From NCBI RefSeq assembly GCF_029227915.1, contig NC_079886.1, positions 22,730,501 to 22,794,500 on the forward strand: 64,000 nucleotides of DNA, in the 5' to 3' direction. The position numbers and the translations under genes were made by a program. The DNA comes from Hydractinia symbiolongicarpus (lineage: Eukaryota; Cnidaria; Hydrozoa; Anthoathecata; Hydractiniidae). The notes under the pieces are model-generated. The model did not search any database. It saw only the letters and a program-made list of their open reading frames with translations, and was not told the origin of the DNA. Positions 1 through 13,112 of this stretch are shown here, in pieces (within the stretch, counting starts at the first letter, position 1; each line of letters opens with the position of its first letter).

Positions 1-1946
1 TAAAAAAACATTTCTATTGCCGTTTTTTGTTTTTAAACTTTTAAAATGTGATCTTAAAAAACATTTCTACCGCCGCTTTTCGTTTTTAAACTTTTAAAAT
101 GCGATTTAAAAAAACATGCAATCTAAACTTTTATATTTAATTACTGCAATTAAAATTTTCAAAAGAGTTCGCTAAATAGATTGCTACAATTGATCTTGCA
201 ACCGATTGTTATTAAACAATCGATCGCGTGGGGTCATTGTTTATAAGCAAGGCAATTATTTTCTTATAAAAAACAAAAGCTATTGTTCTATGTAACTATT
301 CATGCGAGTTTCGCGTCCACGGTAGATTACATTCAGACTATACTGTATAACTGTAATTCTTTCTTTCTTTTTTTCTCCAACAGACACAAATGAAGGAACC
401 TGCTCTGTATTGCGTTGCATGGGTATACAAAAAAGCTTTACATTCATCAAAACTTTATTTTGATACGATATATCTATTTTTACAAAGCTTATATATATGA
501 TTTCCTATATAATGGTATAAATTATTAAGAACAAATAAAGATTGTATGTATGTAGTCTGAATATAGAGGATTTACATTTCAGTTTTAAAAAGACTGCAGA
601 TAAAAAATCTCAGTTGATATGCGAAAAATACACATCAAAATAAATTAATAAATAAATTAACAAATGGGTATTTGAATGTAAGAAGAAATGGCAGAATTGT
701 AAAATGTGTAAAAAAGGGACAAGTTGTTTTGAATCATTTTTTTATTACAGCTTTCGGCCATCTTTAGTGCATACAACATACAACGACAGCATATAACATG
801 TTGAAATATTCCCAGACAAATAATTACAGTTAATTTAAAGATGTTCTTGTTATGTACAGTTTCTCCCTATAGGTTATCAAGCTCTCCTTTTTCTCTAAAA
901 GAAAATTATTAGGAGACAATTGGATGACACTAAAATCATTAAAGGAAGATAAACCGCAGGAAAAAGGTGTTCCTTGATGGCAGAAAGCCTTTTTTGGGAA
1001 CTTTGGCTTTACAACTACGCACTAGACTAATCAAGTCTGTTTCGCTTCCCAGCTCTTGTTTGCTGTTTGCTTTTTGTGATCCAAAAACATCGACCTAAAA
1101 TGGGTTTTTAATTTTCCGCCCGATACAAGTACCAAAACTTACAATTTTTGCCAATTAAGTTCCCTACAAGTTGTCACAATGTATAGTCTAACCTGTCTAC
1201 AATATTGGTTTGCTGAACATGAGTTTTATTTTGAGTGATATAGTGGGGTATTTTGTAGAAGCTTGAAGCAGTGCTGATCAGGCTGTGACAAGACTTTTCA
1301 TGACACCTGTCAACAAATAGAGCCAAGACAAAGTTATTTGTTTTATCACTTGATGATGTCATATTTCTGTAAAATTAGTAGAACTTTTAAGCCCTAATCT
1401 CGTAAACTAATTTTTTCAAAAAAATTAAAAAATGCCAGGACAAGTTTTCAAACTCTTTTAGATAAAATTAACTTGTTTTTTATTGAGGTCGAAAGTTTTA
1501 AAATAATTCTGGCTAGTAATTTTTGTCATGCCTTCAGACTTTTCCACAGATAGGGGAACACTTGTTTAATTGAGGTAGTTAAAGAATCCATTAATTAACA
1601 GGATTTGTCATTAAAAAGACATATAATACAGCATAGTTCTGCAAGAAACAATGAAAAAGTGCTTTAAAAAAATTTACATGCTTGACATTTGATTTTCTGT
1701 AGAAAAGAGATATTTTTTATCCTTCCTACGGTACTGTAGTGTTAATTATAGCATTTTCTTTGTGTAGGGTCAAACCCACGAAAATTTAATTTTTTGGTAA
1801 TTGTTCGCTTATGTTGCTAGTGTGTGTGTGTTTAGGGGAATTATGGATATATATTATGGATTATGGATTAAATATATTATATATTATATATTATGAATTA
1901 TGGATATATATTATGGATTATTATGGATTATGGAATTATGGATATA

Positions 1947-1947
<1 letters not shown>
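1..1947. other. Left edge: non-coding DNA, promoter or first intron of the CW-PWWP-ARID gene
   Basis: Apart from the candidate exon at 384-422 nothing coding is supported. The first 130 bases contain a diverged tandem repeat (CATTTCTACCGCCG(C/T)TTTTCGT-type units). A TTACAGCTTTCGGCCATC segment at 746-763 resembles the reversed end of a retroelement, without other evidence. Confidence 0.45.
384..422 (+). other. Candidate 5' coding exon of the CW-PWWP-ARID gene
   Basis: A strong polypyrimidine tract ends in CAACAG at 383. It is followed by a short open segment with ATG at 390-392 that reads MKEPALYCVAW and ends at a GTATAC donor (423). Its phase 0 matches an acceptor CAG at 2207-2209, so it could join directly to the CW exon. 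Alternatively the acceptor could be a trans-splice site, since hydrozoans are known to use spliced leaders, or it could be chance. No domain supports it, so this is a weak call. Confidence 0.3.
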
Positions 1948-2208
<261 letters not shown>

Positions 2209-2212
2209 GTCT

Positions 2213-5200
2213 ATGGAAGTTAACAAAAAACACTGCCAAGGGAAAAAAGCAGAAGATTTTATCTGGGTTCAGTGTGATAATCCAAAGTGTATGAAATGGA
2301 GAAAGCTGCCAAAGGTTGTTTGCAATGATTTATCCAGTGTTACGTGGTTTTGTCATATGAATGCTGATGAAGCACATAATAGCTGTGATGTTAAAGAAGA
2401 AAAAATGCATGTTCCACGTGGAAGAACTGTTGTTTTTAGTGAGTTGGAAGTTGGATCGTTAGTTTGGGCAAAGTTTTCTGGTTATCCTAGGTATATAAAA
2501 ATTATGCTCTATGCAAGACTAATTTATCAAAGATTCTGTAAATGCAAATAAGACCAGTTGTATCTAGTAAAAAACAATGCTGTTACAGGGGAATAGTGGA
2601 ACACACATAAGTTTAATCACTAGTTATATATATTCCAGTTTATCTTATGTCCTTGGGCTGCAAACATTAGAATGAAAGCCTGAAAATATATATAGTGACG
2701 TTGAGGTAATGTAATTGAAGCAACATGCAACAATATTACTGACATAAACGTAAACGTAGCATTTCACAATAAAAACAGTTCTTAATAAGGCTTTACGAAT
2801 AAATTATATATTTTCAGGTGGCCTGGTGTGATTTCTCCAGATCCTTGTTTCGGTGACAGAATACACATTATTCGTTATGATGATGGTACAAATGATCCTA
2901 AGTACTACCATATTGAATTTCTTGGAAAACCACATACACATGCCTGGGTGTCTGCTCGCTATGTTCAGATTTACAGTGTCAGCATTGGTGAAACAGAGTT
3001 TACACAAAATGCCATGAAAAGAAAAGCTATGAAATTGAGTTTTCAAAAATCAATCAGTGAAGCTTCTCAGATGTTAGAATTGACTCAGGATCAACGTCTT
3101 GAGAAATGCATATACAGATGTATCAAAATGGCTGATGACATCAGTGGTGAGTGTCATTTTATTTTGTTGTCACCGTGAGTGGAGTGGATCTGACTTAATT
3201 GTATGAAGAAGTAATGTTGTGATACCTACCATTACAACGGAGGTTATTGACTAATTAATCATTGTTTTTAGAACATACATTGTATAAAAAAAATTAATTT
3301 AGTATTTACCATTTTGTTGTTTATTTTTTTGAACAAAAAAGCTGCACTAGTGGAAGTTTTTTAAAATTAAGAGTTTATATTACTACTAGCCCAATTTTCG
3401 TGAAAGAATCCACTAAATCTCTTATTATATCCATGTTAGAGATACTGAACAAAAACATACGACATAGTAATTTTTAAAACTCTCAATCTGCATTATTTTA
3501 TATATATCCGCTGAAACAAAACGTTAACAAAAAAAATAAAAAATTTAATAAAAATGCAAATGTTCAACAAAATCAAAGGTGTAAGTATAACAACCGTTTT
3601 GGAAAAAAGTTAAATTTTATAATTGCTTTGCCATGCCAGAAGTACAACCAGGAAAATAGTATACTATTAAAAAAATATACATTTTGTTAAGTCATGCAAA
3701 AAAGGTTATTACAGAATTTCCACACTGTACAGTTAATGAATCATATCAGTGAACAACACATAAAAGAGAAACATAAAAACTTAGATAATTTCAGTAAATT
3801 TTCAGTATATATCTATCAAGAATTCTTGATACATACAAATCAAAATAATTGATCTTCTTGATTACGAGTTTTGGTCTGTAGGCAACTGTTTTTTTTTTTA
3901 ATATTTTGGATTAAAATATAACGGTAGATATACAATAAGATATAATATCAGGCAATTGTATACATTTTCAATTCGTAGAAAAACGTACAATGATATAACG
4001 TCACAAAGAGAACTGATTGAAAATATAATTTCCAATCAGTTTTCTTTATAACGTTATATCATTGTAAGTTTTTCTTCTTTTTAAAAATATTTCTGACAAT
4101 AACAATAACTTTTCATACTCGCTCGACAACAACAGTTTTGTGTTTTACATTTCAGATTCGAATTATTCATATTTGAATGCGATAGTTTTTTTATAAAAGA
4201 AAGCAACCCCGGTCCCAGAACACAAAAATGGAAAATATAGAAAAACAAATAAGCTTTAAGCTAAACCTCATGATGAGTAAGCATTGGCATGCCTTGTTTA
4301 ATATAACTTTTTTTAGGATTATTACCTTCTTCGCTTTGGTTTTCTTTTTACAGTTGATAAATAACTTGTTTCCGTGAGATATGGCACGCACATGGTTAAA
4401 CGGTGGTAAAATAAAATTTTCTATCCATAATGACCCAGTACAGCTTCTAAAATAAACTACAAATAAACCTCCATTTAACAATCTTTTTTAATATAGTAAA
4501 TTTGAGCGTAACGCCGCGCTTTGGGAACAACATGAGCCATACAAAAGTGACCCGTGATTTTAGTACCATAAACTTGCATAGTCACTCACACAAGCATATT
4601 ATAATATAGGATTCTTCTTGTTCCGTAAAAAAAACGTGTATTGCTGATAGCAGCGCAACATCAAATTTTTGATAAAGGTCCCATAAATGTCCAAGTTGTC
4701 GATATTTAAATCTTATAATTGCCATTAGACCATCCACAATGAATTATAGAACCAATAACTAAATGTATCAGGGTTTTAAGTCTTGAGCATTTCATGGAGT
4801 TTGAGATCTCACTTTTCTTATTATGCTGACATTAGGCATCTAAAATTATTAATTTGGTGTTTTGTATATAGATGTATGATATGCAAACTACACCAAATTG
4901 AACCTGGTAAGTGAAATGCACAAGAAAAAGTTATTGAGGATGTTTTTATGCCATTTTCTTAATTATAATATCCTTTCTAACCTATGTAAAGTTGAAATTA
5001 CATGCCAATCAAAATGTTTTGCATTTTGTGGAAATTTTTCACTTACTTAGAATCAGTCCACTGGTAAAAAATACATTGATCACGTATTTTGCCTTATTGC
5101 TTTTTAAAGATTGTTACAAATGAGTATTACTTATATAGGTTGATGCCTAATAAGCAAATTTTGAGGACTTAGTTCCAACTATTCAAATGACAAGCGATTA

Positions 5201-8200
5201 TCAGACATCCATTTCCTACAGAGAAAAGCTAAATGTGATGGCGAAAATTAGCCTGTTTTTTGTCCATCTTACATGGTGGAATAAAACTTAAGTACCCAAA
5301 ATTTGTAATTTTTTATGCCCTGAAAAGTCAGTAGCACTTTTCTCTAATTAGCATTATTTTTCCTTAGAACAAACATGTTTTAAAGCGCAAAGACGAAAGC
5401 ATGGAAAGAAAAGTCATGGAAGATTAAAGAATGAGATTCTGAGCACTGGAGATCTTAGGGAAATGTGTGCAAATAAGGTAATATGCTAATTTTTTGATAT
5501 TTTTAGTCTAATAACTCTGTACATATTTTAGTGGAACAGGTACTAGAATTCCAAAAATTGTAACTACAAGCCATTGAAATTGTTTCTATCTAAACATATA
5601 CCAAAGTTGCCAATTTTTATAGCAAACTTTTGACTTAATGTCAGTAGATTTTTTAATCCATCCCCTAAATTAACTAAAACAGAAGTTATATACACCGGCA
5701 TAAAAAATACTGTTGTACATACTGTTTTACACAATTCTTTGTTTGATTTAAAGCTGTTTGTCAATGTTAATGGAGTCATGTATCCAGTTCAAATGGATCA
5801 AAAGCAGCAAGCCATGTCTGTTGTTTGGCCTAACAGAAATGATGTTGTTAGTCCCATCACTCAAGACACAGGAATGGCTCTAGAAAAACAACTAAGTTGT
5901 AAAAATGGTGTGGGAGAAAAACCTGTTATTAAGAAAAAAATGAAGAGAAGAGGAAGAAAAGGACACGGTCAGATGCTTCAAGAAAGAAAAGGATATCTAA
6001 ACCAAGTTAATGATTTGACTAAAAGTAGTCCAGAGAAGAAAAATGGCATGTCCAAAAGTGAGAAAACCCGAATCGATGTTGAAATTAATAGAAATTGTGC
6101 TATAATCCAAAATGTGGGTAGATATTTAGTATTTGTACTGTGCAATAGCTTTTATAATTTATTTTTCCTGTTGGATGCGTTGATTCTATTTATCACGCTT
6201 GATGAGAATCATATGAACCATTATTTCAAAACCATTGATGTTGTATTCATACCGCTAACAGGAAGCCTAACATCGTGATGGTGTATCATGTGCGACACCC
6301 ACGATCCACGATCTATCTGTCTCATGCCTGTCATGATTATAATAATATTAGATAGTATAGATCGCGAAACTATCGTGATGATCATGTTCATCGCGATGGA
6401 TCATGAAAACCACGATAGTTTCGCGATGGAAATCACGATTCATTTATGCAAATTTCTGTTTTTCTTTGATCTGCAAAAGCTCTCCTATATTATTAGAGTT
6501 GTGAAATACGAATGATTTAAGAAGGCTAACACAAATCTTTTTTTAGAAGCCTAAGAAATGTTCTGTAAAGTAGCGCAATAAATTACTGGAGTTGGTCCTG
6601 TGTGTTTTTGCTTGTATAATAGTAAAGACTTTCTGAATGTAAGCAGGACAAGTTTTTGAAATTAAATGACTAGAAAACGGAAAAAAGTCAAATTTAGTGT
6701 TTTGTCGCATAGATTTTATGAAGGTATCTATAAAACTATTCATTATAATTCTGTTTTTATTTAGGAGAGTACATTCATGAAACTGTTCAATACGTTTTGT
6801 TTGTCCAAAAAGAATCCAACCGAGACTGTACATATCAGTTGGTACAAGAAGAGTGTAAATTTGTTTGAGTTTTTTAAGAAAGTGCAGTATATGGGTGGAT
6901 ATAAACAGGTAAAGAATTGTTGCAACTGTGAATGATACTATACAATGGTTACAATAGACATGTATGAGATATTTTTATGTTATTAGGCTATCAGTCATGC
7001 ACAAATATGGAAAGGAGTATGCCAGGATGTACTCAAAGTTAATTTAGACAGTCAGTTTACTTCCTTAAAAAAAGCTTACAAACAGTATGTTTATTTTTGA
7101 CATATAGTTATAATAACAATGTGTTAGATAATTGGCAGCGTGTTTTATCCCACCTAAATATGGTTTTAATTTTTTTTTTTTAATTGGCATTTTAAAAACA
7201 GTTCTTAAGAAAGTAATTAAAATAACCAAATATAAAACAGGTAAACGTGTACCATAAATCAATGATCTAAAAAAAAAAATGTTGGCAAATTTATCTCTAT
7301 TATAATTATAGAGATTGAAAAACAGTGCAAACTATATTTTTAATGATGGAATTGAAAATGTAGAAAATAGCAGAATGTGCTGTTTGGAGTATAAATTTAA
7401 CTGACACGCAAACAAATCTGTGCGGTCACGCGAAACAGTTAGTCAACTTTCCTTAGCCTAAGTAAAACTTTTCTCTAAAGAAGTTGCCGTTGGGAATTCC
7501 TGCCGCTTGTTTACAAAATTTTGATGTAGTGGGTGTAGTTTTTATGAACTGCTCTTCTAGCAAACTGTTAAGGTAGACATGCCCTTCCAATCAAATAGCA
7601 TTTGAATGATTTTAGACGAAAGCTCTGAAGTTTAGAGAGTAAAAACAACTAAATAGAAGCTTACAAGTTATAATCTATAATTTCAAAATTTGAGGCAGCA
7701 GTTTGGACCTTGTCTGTTGGTTAGATTTGCAAAATTTCTTTTTTTTCAAGTACATGTAAACGTTTTTGTTTTTTTTACATTCTGTTGTATTAATGTTAAA
7801 ATATTTAGAGTTTTGCTGCCCTTTGAGAAACACATTAAAAAGAGGTTAAAGAATGGTACGTTACCTTCTTAAATTTGTGAGTTCTTTCCTAATTATTTAA
7901 ACAAGAATGATTATTTTATGTGATTTTATTAAAAAACCCCATTATCAGTATGGGAAGCTATTTATAATAATTTAATTTTTTTCCTTATATTTATATAGCC
8001 AACTTGTTACCCACGGTGTGTCAAAAAGACAAGGAAAATTTCGAATCAAAACAATCAACATCTGCTTTCAGCAGCACCATATCATTTAGTCCAGTTTATG
8101 CACCCCCACCATCTATAAAAACTTCACAATGTCCTGTGATATTACCACTACCAAGCTCTGTGCAGTACATTACAGCAACAAACAAAGGTGTTTTGAAAAA

Positions 8201-11200
8201 TGTTTTTCCTTCAATGGCAGTTACAATGGCTCCAGGTATGTTTTTTTGTCCGTTTATTAGTTATAATGCGATAATTTCTAAATACCAAATTTAACGATAA
8301 GGTTTTTGCTTTTAGTATTGCAATTTTAATTATATTTATAGAAATTGGAGATCTACCTAGCTCAAACCCGGAATCTCCATTTTTCTTACGTTCTCCTGGT
8401 AAAGTCAAATTTTAACCCTGTATTACTATTTTTTATCAATTACCTGTTTAGTTAATTGACAACTGGTTTATAATTTCCTATACTTTTTATTGATTTCTTT
8501 TAGTTCCAACACCCATATCAGATATTGGTCTAGACGTTACTATGGGAGAACTTGATAATTTGGAGAAGTTAATTTTTGACATGACAAATCAACCAAATGA
8601 TGCCTCTTGTGATTCTGAATCCAGGCATGTATCTGATGATGCTGGCAATGATTGGTGTGGACCATTTTTCATAAATATTTTTTCTAAATCTTGTAGTTTA
8701 TTGTTAAAAACTTTCAACATGATTTTTTTACAGTTTTGCAGGTTTCTCATAAGACCATGCAACTTTAATGATGAAGTTTATTTTTTAAATACTGTTAGTT
8801 AACTTTTACCATGGGTAACTCTTGATTTCCTACAACTCTTGCATTCTTACAAAAACGTTTAAACAGGTTTTAATTTGTCCTGATAATGTCACTCGTTATA
8901 AATTGCATCTGCTAACATTCAAATTGAGTTGTTTGATGTTATGTGAAATATTAAAAGGTTTAAGTATGAGGGAAAATCTAAAGGAAACTTTCAAAGTAGT
9001 AGTGTAAAGACAGTATATATAGTTTTAACATATTTTTAAAACATTACACTCACTTTCACTGCAAAAGGAGAAGCTGCTTTAGTCTATTTTGCAACTTTGT
9101 TTTCGTTGATATTTTAGCAACCAGGAAGGCCAGAAAGGTTCCCGCTATATTGTCAAATATTTATTTTCTTAGTTATGCACCTGTTTTGGGAGATGAAAAA
9201 GTTGAAGATTTGAATGATGTGCTTGGGGAACTGATAGACTTAGAAGGTTTGTACAGGTTTTTTATTAACTAAAAAATGTTTCTATATAAGGAGTAAGAGG
9301 TTATTCTCTTAGTGCTAGCACACGGTTGTTAAGTTGTTAGATGTTAAATAAATTCACAACCTTGAGATAGTAAACTAACATGGATCAGAAAATTTTACAT
9401 ACTATAATGTTTTTTATATCAATTAATTTATATTCAAAACACTTTAAATCAGTGCATTATCAATATTCTCTGGTCTGAAATAAATTTTCTAAGCATAATT
9501 TAAAAAAAAATTACAATATTAGTAGAAAATAAAACTAACTAACAAAAACAATACCTTTAAAACTGCAAAGAAATAGCAACTGGTTGCTTATTAACGTGAG
9601 TGGTAATTTTTGCATAAAAATATACACTTGGTACAGCTATTCTGTGTAAAGTGTATAACACCTAAAAATCAAATTTCTAGGTGTTCATCTGATATTACTG
9701 TTTTATTTCGGAGTGCTAAAAGTTTTTTATTTGAAATTCATATACTCAAAATTATACTTCATGTATTCTGAAAGTACACTTTCAGTCTATTGTGTTAAAG
9801 TTAATAATGTACATTTAGTACCTGGCAGTGTAATGTCTTTTTTATACCTTACATTTTATTGGCGACTTGCTAAAATGTGAAAAAAGATAGTAAAGAATCC
9901 TTTGTCCCAAAAAAGCTAACAAAATTCTCAGTTTCTAAATGCTTGAAGAATTTGGGTTCCTCAAACAAAAATAATATACATACACTAAACGCCACTCCTA
10001 AATCATCATTATAATCGAACTCGCAGGAGGACAAAAAAATTATTCAAATTACAGAGAGTTTTATAAAATTTTGAATTTTTTTTATTTCTGGCAAGCAAAT
10101 TTCCATTAAGACCTATTATTTAGGACTCTAGTCGAAAAGGGATGATTTTTCAACAAATAAAAAAATACATTCTGCTGTACTTAAACTCTAAACATCTATT
10201 TTTTTAAAAAATGTGATTACACTGTTTTTTTTGGTGATAGTTCTTCTTTATCCAAACTAATATTTACATGTTTTAAATGCACTAGGACCTTTTCCTGTTG
10301 ATAGCAGTAATGATAGGACTTGAAGAGGCTATCCTGGGTAAATAATTTTAATAATAATAAAAAGTAATTGAAGCTAATATCTTATGAAATTCAGCTTTCA
10401 AATTTGTGTTAAAAATATTCTATTTGAAATACGCAATTAACTTTTTAACAATGTTTGAATAATAGAGAGAAAAATGCCAAGACAGAAAAAATTGTTTGAA
10501 ATAACATGGAGATGTTCGAATTATAGAGTTTCGAATAATAGGAAGTGATTTCTATGAGAGTTCTATGAAATTTTGACAGAGCCAATCAAATTGTTCGAAT
10601 TAAGAAGATGTGAAATGAAAGTAAAGAGAAAGTGAAATTATAGACTGTAGAATTTGTTCAAAGTGAAATTCTTTGCTTTCACTGGATTGAACATAAGCAT
10701 GTTGTGTTTAATTTTTTATCTAAATGCCAATGCGTTTGGGAATTAGATCCACTTTAGTTTTATATTACATCAATTCCTATGTTTTTATCTGGCTTCCAGG
10801 TCCTCAATGGCATATAAATAGTTAATCTTTGCACTATGTGCGAAAACAGCAACTTTACTGCAGTCAGCCCATGACTTCACAACCCCAATCATTATTTTCA
10901 CATAGCGCCTGGCTAAACGGTTTAAAAGCAATTAGTATTACTCCAAATGTAGGAAATAAAACAAGAAGCCCTGGAGGCTCTAAGAATTTCCGCGCGCTAC
11001 CAAAATATTTGATGAAAACCTGCTAATTCGTTGTGTTATTGTGCCAAACATTCGAAGGGGCTTGGTGCATGAACCTCTGAAGATAAAGCCCATCAGTGAC
11101 ATTATATCTCTTGTCGAAAATAAAGCAGTTTTAATTTTTGGATAAATTTTGGCCTGAAATGACATTTAGGTGACAAAAAATCAAACTTTTGTACCATCAT

Positions 11201-13112
11201 CATTTTCAGCATACTTTATTTGTTAACCGTGCCAGATTTTGCCGAAAATGAAGTGGTTTTAATTTTTGGACCAATTTTGGTCTAAAATGGCATTTAGGTG
11301 ACAAAAATCAAAATTTTGATGTCACCATTATGTTCAGCATACTTTTTTTGTTAACTTTGCCAATTTTTGTTGGAAATGAAGTAGTTTTAATTTTTGGACC
11401 AATTTTGGTCTAAAATGGCATTTAGGTGACAAAAATCAAAATTTTGATGTCACCATTATGTTCAGCATACTTTTTTTGTTAACTTTGCCAATTTTTGTTG
11501 AAAATGAAGTTTTTTTAATTTTTGGACCAATTTTGGCCTAAAATGACATTTAACCCTATTCGGACCGGGGACGGTTTTTTTTAATAACTCCTGATTGCTT
11601 TGTTATATGGCTATGATACTTACTGAGTTTCAACATTTATCTATTAGACACCTGCATGCTAATTTTTTAGGTCCCATACCTTTCAGAGGCTTTGATATTG
11701 GCCATTACTCGAAACTACCCCTAAAAATCTCTATGAAATCCTTTTAATGGGGAAAATATAATAACTCCTGTTAGGATTATCCTTAGAACTTAAAACTTGC
11801 AACATAACTTTGTTTCATCAAGAAGAATCATTTTGAATATTTTGAACACGTGACTAATCCGATTTCCCGATTTTGTCGGATTTTACCCGAAAATCGGAAA
11901 AAAACGGATTTTCGGGCAATTTTTGGCAATTTTTCATTCGATCCATGTAATAACCGGAAAATATGTTAAATAACTTTTATTTAGCTTTCAGAAACTTCAA
12001 ACAGAATGTAAAAATTCGCTCTAGAACAAAATTAATTACATTTTAAGCAGATAGTGGCATTTTTAACAATTTTCAAGCTTTTGATGACGTCACAGAAAAT
12101 GTGCTGACGCAAGCAAATTTTTTTTGGCGCCATTTTGTTTCTTTTATGACGTACTATAAGTGTGCCAAGTTTGATTCAATTTGAACAACCCTATGAAAAG
12201 TTATTGAGGGGGGGCGGAATCCGCCCCCCCCCCGCCCCCGGTCATAGTATGTTCGAAAAACCCCGGACCGAATAGGGTTAAGGTGGCAAAAAACCGAAAT
12301 TTTGATGTCACCATCATGTTCACCATACTTTTTTTGTTAATTGTGCCAAAATTTGTCAAAAATAAAGTAGTTTTAATTTTTGGACCAATTTTGGCCTAAA
12401 ATGACATTTAGGTAACAAGAAATCAAAATTTTGATGTCACCATCATGTTCAGCATACTTTATTTGTTAACTGTTCCCAATTTTGTTGAAAATAAAGTAGT
12501 TCTAATTTTTGGACCAATTTTGGCCTAAAATGACATTTAGGTGACAAAACTCAAAATTATTATGCCACCATTATGTTCAGCATACTTTTTTTGTTAATTG
12601 TGCGAAATTTTGTCGAAAACAAATACCAATTTTGGCCTGAAGCGTCAATACTAGACTTCCCAGTAGTTAAGGAGCTTGGGTACGAAGTTTACATCTGTGA
12701 CGGACCAACGTGAAATCCCAGGGTCGATTTTTTCTCAAAAAATGCTCTGAAAGAAAAAAACGACGGTTTTAAAGAATTTCCTACGCCTTCGGGCGCGGAA
12801 ATTCAATCACTATAAATTGTCTTTTCTTGAATAGAGGATACGCAATTAATTAAATTTTTATTCCTCTCTAATGGGAAAATATACAGTTGAAGAAGAAAGT
12901 CTTAGAATTGTGGGTTTAAGAATCAAAGCTTGGTTACTTGTGAGATACAAAATATTGAGAAAATGCCAAAACTATTTTTGTAGTTGTTACTGCTGTATAA
13001 AATAGTATGTTTATTTCCTTTTTAAATTGTACTTTGTTTAACTTTTTTTACAGATACTTTGGTTGAGATGGCAAGTGATATTCTTGGTGGTGACCATCGA
13101 AAACATTTCTGA
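2213..13112 (+). CDS. CW-type zinc finger / PWWP / ARID chromatin-reader-like protein (12 exons)
   Basis: Exons by splice-site and phase matching: 2213-2490 (or 2210 if spliced from upstream), 2818-3146, 5368-5477, 5754-6113, 6765-6908, 6987-7084, 7809-7855, 7999-8235, 8342-8398, 8504-8654, 9173-9246, 13054-13112; the product is about 647 residues. Residues 17-60 form a CW zinc finger: WVQC, C26, KWRKLP, W45, C47 and C58, with four zinc cysteines 21/26/47/58. CW domains bind histone H3K4 methyl marks. A PWWP domain follows ([16 protein letters not shown], split by the first intron), a fold that usually reads H3K36 methylation on nucleosomes. A lysine/arginine-rich linker leads to an ARID DNA-binding domain at about 360-456 ([18 protein letters not shown], then [11 protein letters not shown] and [13 protein letters not shown]). 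The tail is Ser/Pro-rich and then acidic. Vertebrate ZCWPW1/2 have CW-PWWP and ARID4 has PWWP-ARID; I know no human protein with all three. A nuclear chromatin role is inferred. The first ATG is uncertain. Confidence 0.85.
3978..4074. repeat. Long imperfect inverted repeat (hairpin) in intron
   Basis: Arms of about 43 bp, starting GAAAAACGTACAATGATATA on the left and ending in its near-complement on the right, flank a roughly 12-nt AT loop. Only a few mismatches separate the arms. It lies in the 2.2-kb intron 3147-5367 of the CW-PWWP-ARID gene and looks like a small foldback or MITE-type element. No coding content. Confidence 0.75.
6361..6427. repeat. 17-bp perfect inverted repeat in intron
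   Basis: ATCGCGAAACTATCGTG (6361-6377) and its exact complement (6411-6427) are separated by 33 nt. The surrounding 6260-6440 is full of related CGATGAT/CACGAT words and is more CpG-rich than the rest of the intron. It lies between exons 5754-6113 and 6765-6908 of the CW-PWWP-ARID gene. Confidence 0.8.
10321..10365 (+). repeat. 3' end of a tRNA-derived SINE (5'-truncated copy)
   Basis: The segment GGCTATCCTGGGTAAATAAT followed by a TAATAATAAAAA tail matches, on the plus strand, the 3' ends of the two longer SINE copies at 17451-17762 and 20629-20826 (both minus). Only the last 45 bases or so are present, as expected for a 5'-truncated retroposon. Confidence 0.6.
11100..12640. repeat. 128-bp minisatellite, interrupted by a MITE
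   Basis: The marker AATTTTTGGA recurs at 11133, 11261, 11389 and 11517, exactly 128 bp apart, and again at 12375 and 12504. Each unit contains ACCAATTTTGG, a GGTGACAAAAATCAAAATTTT stretch, TGTCACCAT and TTCAGCATACTTT. There are about six units in total. The 858-bp step between 11517 and 12375 is explained by the TTAA-flanked insertion at 11554-12277. The array lies in the last intron (9247-13053) of the CW-PWWP-ARID gene. Confidence 0.93.
11554..12277. mobile_element. piggyBac-type MITE (TTAA target, 17-bp terminal inverted repeats)
   Basis: The left end CCCTATTCGGACCGGGG and the right end CCCCGGACCGAATAGGG are inverted repeats with one mismatch. Both are flanked by TTAA (11550-11553 and 12278-12281), the target duplication of piggyBac-family transposons, whose termini begin with CC. 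The element is 724 bp. It contains a strong GC hairpin near 12208-12240 and GACGTCA words, and no transposase frame, so it is non-autonomous. It sits inside one unit of the 128-bp array; removing it restores a contiguous unit. Confidence 0.85.

Noticed and set aside
744-766. ACAGCTTTCGGCCATCTTTAG, like a reversed retroelement 3' end
   Set aside because: The match is short, with no tail, coding remnant or duplication nearby.
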